A stretch of 6,006 nt of DNA from an uncultured Gammaproteobacteria bacterium (GTDB lineage: Bacteria; Pseudomonadota; Gammaproteobacteria; SZUA-140), in NCBI GenBank assembly GCA_945788675.1, contig CALZMY010000293.1:1-6006 (forward strand). The letters run 5' to 3'. The notes under the pieces are model-generated. The model saw only the letters and a program-made list of their open reading frames with translations, searched no databases and was not told where the DNA came from. Positions 4,738 through 6,006 of the stretch are shown piece after piece. The translations under genes were made by a program, and so were the position numbers. The first letter of the stretch is position 1; each line of letters begins with the position of its first letter.

Positions 4738-5706
4738 GTGAAACTATACCTCGCCCCGATGGAAGGGGTCATCGACCACCATATGCGTAACCTGCTTACA
4801 CGGATCGGTGGTTACCACCACTGCGTCACCGAATTCGTACGCATCACCGACCAACTGTTTCCGCCTGTGGCCTTCCACCGTATCTGCCCGGAACTCAAAT
4901 ACGCCAGCAAAACCAAAGCAGGTACCCCGGTCACGCTGCAGATCCTCGGCGGCGACCCCAACGCCATGGCCGAAAACGCACAACGCGCAGCCGAACTCGG
5001 TGCCGCGGCGGTCGACATCAATTTTGGCTGCCCATCACGCTTCACCAACAGCAAAGCGGGTGGGGCGGTACTGTTAAAAGAACCCGAACGGATTTATAAA
5101 ATTATCGATGCCGTACGCAAAGCCGTATCAACAGAACTCTCCGTCTCCGCCAAGATACGCCTCGGTTATGAAAACACCGACCTCGCGTTGGAGAACGCCA
5201 AGGCGGTCGAAGCGGCCGACGCCAGCTTTATCACCGTCCACGCCCGCACCAAGGTTGACGGTTACCACCACCCGGCCAGATGGGAGTGGCTCGGCAGGCT
5301 CAATGACGCACTTACCATCCCACTGGTCGCCAACGGCGACATCAATAGTGTGGACGACTTTCTACGCTGCCGCGAAATGAGCAACTGCGAGGATTTCATG
5401 CTCGGGCGTGGCGCGGTGATCCAGCCCGATCTCGCAAGACAGATCAGCGCGACCTACGCCCAGAACCCGACAGCCCCGATGGAGTGGAGTGACGTGATCG
5501 CACTGGTTATCGGGCTGACCGATCTGATGCAAACTCAACCAACCATCGCTGGCAAAAAAGTGCTGGGGCGGATGAAACAGTGGCTCGCTTACCTGAAGCG
5601 GCAATACCCAGAGGCGGGGGTGCTGTTTGGCGAGATCCGCCAGATGAAACAGTTGTCGCAGGCGCTCGTTTTGCTGAGCCAAAAGGGCCGTTCCGTTGCC
5701 GCGTAG
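4738..5706 (+). CDS. dusC: tRNA-dihydrouridine synthase, DusC type (position 16)
   Basis: This FMN enzyme reduces a specific D-loop uridine in tRNA to 5,6-dihydrouridine with NAD(P)H; DusC acts on U16. The protein is 322 residues with a TIM barrel followed by a helical tRNA-binding domain. Visible motifs are the FMN-binding APMEG at 6-10, TEFVRIT at 31-37, QILGGDP at 68-74, and DINFGCPS at 93-100 with catalytic Cys98. Others are Lys139 in SAKIRLG, His168 in VHARTK, VANGDI at 197-202 and the phosphate-gripping GRG at 223-225. Positions Cys98 and Lys139, the CVTEFVRIT segment and overall length favour DusC over DusA or DusB. The start is GTG at 4738, because APMEG lies right at the N-terminus of the family; the ribosome-binding site is weak. 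The stop codon TAG is the first part of a palindromic repeat (GTAG). Not obviously cotranscribed with rpsF. Confidence 0.93.
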   Translation: MKLYLAPMEGVIDHHMRNLLTRIGGYHHCVTEFVRITDQLFPPVAFHRICPELKYASKTKAGTPVTLQILGGDPNAMAENAQRAAELGAAAVDINFGCPSRFTNSKAGGAVLLKEPERIYKIIDAVRKAVSTELSVSAKIRLGYENTDLALENAKAVEAADASFITVHARTKVDGYHHPARWEWLGRLNDALTIPLVANGDINSVDDFLRCREMSNCEDFMLGRGAVIQPDLARQISATYAQNPTAPMEWSDVIALVIGLTDLMQTQPTIAGKKVLGRMKQWLAYLKRQYPEAGVLFGEIRQMKQLSQALVLLSQKGRSVAA

Positions 5707-5783
5707 CCTGGATGGAGTGTTAACGGAATCCGGGGGTGTTATGGTCTGATCTCCCGGATTCCGCTCTGCTGCATCCGGGCTAC
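5703..5783. repeat. Nested palindromic GTAG-bounded repeat overlapping the dusC stop codon
   Basis: The outer arms GTAGCCTGGATG (5703-5714) and CATCCGGGCTAC (5772-5783) are complementary with one mismatch. The inner arms CGGAATCCGGG (5724-5734) and CCCGGATTCCG (5753-5763) are a perfect 11-bp inverted repeat. Both ends carry the REP-like GTAG/CTAC tetranucleotide. It resembles a common proteobacterial dispersed repeat of the GTAGCCCGGATG type and is a different family from the GGCGGATTA elements. It could act as a bidirectional stop or mRNA stabiliser after dusC, though no U-tract follows. Confidence 0.8.
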
Positions 5784-5869
5784 ATCGAGGATAAACAGGC
5801 ATCATTCTCCGGATTACCGCCCAAACGGCGCTAATTTGGCCCTAAGTACCTGTTTTCCACAAGATAACC

Positions 5870-5898
5870 TTGTGTCTCACCCCCATTTGCACTAAAAT
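5870..5898 (+). promoter_or_regulatory. Sigma-70 promoter of rpsF
   Basis: TTGTGT (5870-5875) and TAAAAT (5893-5898) are separated by an ideal 17 nt. Transcription would start near 5905, leaving a leader of about 65 nt before the rpsF start codon, enough for the predicted autoregulatory hairpin. Confidence 0.7.
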
Positions 5899-5928
5899 CT
5901 CGCGGTTCCAACAATTTGTTTTCTCCTT

Positions 5929-5952
5929 GCCTTACCGCGTTGGTCGGAAGGT
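5929..5952 (+). promoter_or_regulatory. Putative rpsF leader hairpin (S6:S18 binding motif)
   Basis: CCTT (5930-5933) pairs with AAGG (5948-5951) and CCG (5935-5937) pairs with CGG (5945-5947), with A5934 bulged and a 7-nt loop. Alternatively ACC (5934-5936) pairs with GGT (5942-5944), leaving CGG unpaired. Many bacterial rpsF operons carry a leader stem with an exposed CCG that the S6:S18 complex binds to repress its own translation. Position, 20 nt before the start codon, and the CCG content fit. The exact fold is inferred. Confidence 0.45.
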
Positions 5953-5971
5953 ATAACCCATGAGGAGTGTT

Positions 5972-6006
5972 ATGAGACACTACGAAATCGTGTTTCTGGT
6001 CCACCC
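5972..6006 (+). CDS. rpsF: 30S ribosomal protein S6 (bS6), 5' end only
   Basis: The visible residues, MRHYEIVFLVHP, are the unmistakable N-terminus of bS6, which binds S18 on the small-subunit platform. The gene continues beyond the window and is normally followed by rpsR and rplI, often with priB. GAGGAG (5962-5967) precedes the ATG at 5972 by 4 nt. An in-frame ATG at 5960 (giving MRSVMRHYEI) also has a plausible ribosome-binding site, GGAAGG at 5946-5951 with 8-nt spacing. The canonical family N-terminus favours 5972. Confidence 0.93.
   Translation, partial: MRHYEIVFLVH

Overview
The window looks like a chromosomal segment of a gammaproteobacterium. The evidence is three well-recognised housekeeping genes on the plus strand (ung, a DusC-type tRNA dihydrouridine synthase, and the first codons of rpsF with a leader and promoter of the usual kind) and a background of REP-type palindromes with a REP-associated tyrosine transposase (RAYT). 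I cannot name a genus from sequence alone.

Layout. Positions 1-410 hold a decayed type II toxin-antitoxin locus on the minus strand. The small antitoxin is intact. The RelE/ParE-like toxin behind it has no usable start codon, and its similarity to the family ends where a short palindromic repeat begins. Positions 472-580 hold two adjacent hairpins; the second is a textbook intrinsic terminator for the next gene. Positions 593-2080 (minus) encode a secreted 495-residue protein with seven calcium-binding FG-GAP/VCBS-type repeats, probably a seven-bladed propeller, followed by a PKD-like domain. Positions 2093-2614 hold no gene I can support.

Positions 2615-3691 are a tandem duplication of one mobile unit: REP, RAYT gene, inverted REP, 30-nt tail. 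The left unit is shrunken, with a 347-nt internal deletion of the RAYT and 35-nt REPs on both sides. The right unit has a full-length RAYT broken by a single in-frame UGA and 65-nt REPs on both sides. A further inverted REP pair without any transposase lies between ung and dusC (4478-4622), and a different GTAG-bounded palindrome supplies the stop codon of dusC (5703-5783). Most intergenic spaces on the right of the window have thus been colonised by REP elements.

The conserved genes ung (uracil excision from DNA), dusC (dihydrouridine in tRNA) and rpsF (ribosomal protein S6) are not an obvious functional operon. Each has its own probable promoter, and the ung and dusC promoters are strikingly similar around the -10 box. 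I see no convincing new multi-gene system. The most informative features are the RAYT/REP tandem unit with two REP length classes and the toxin-less antitoxin.
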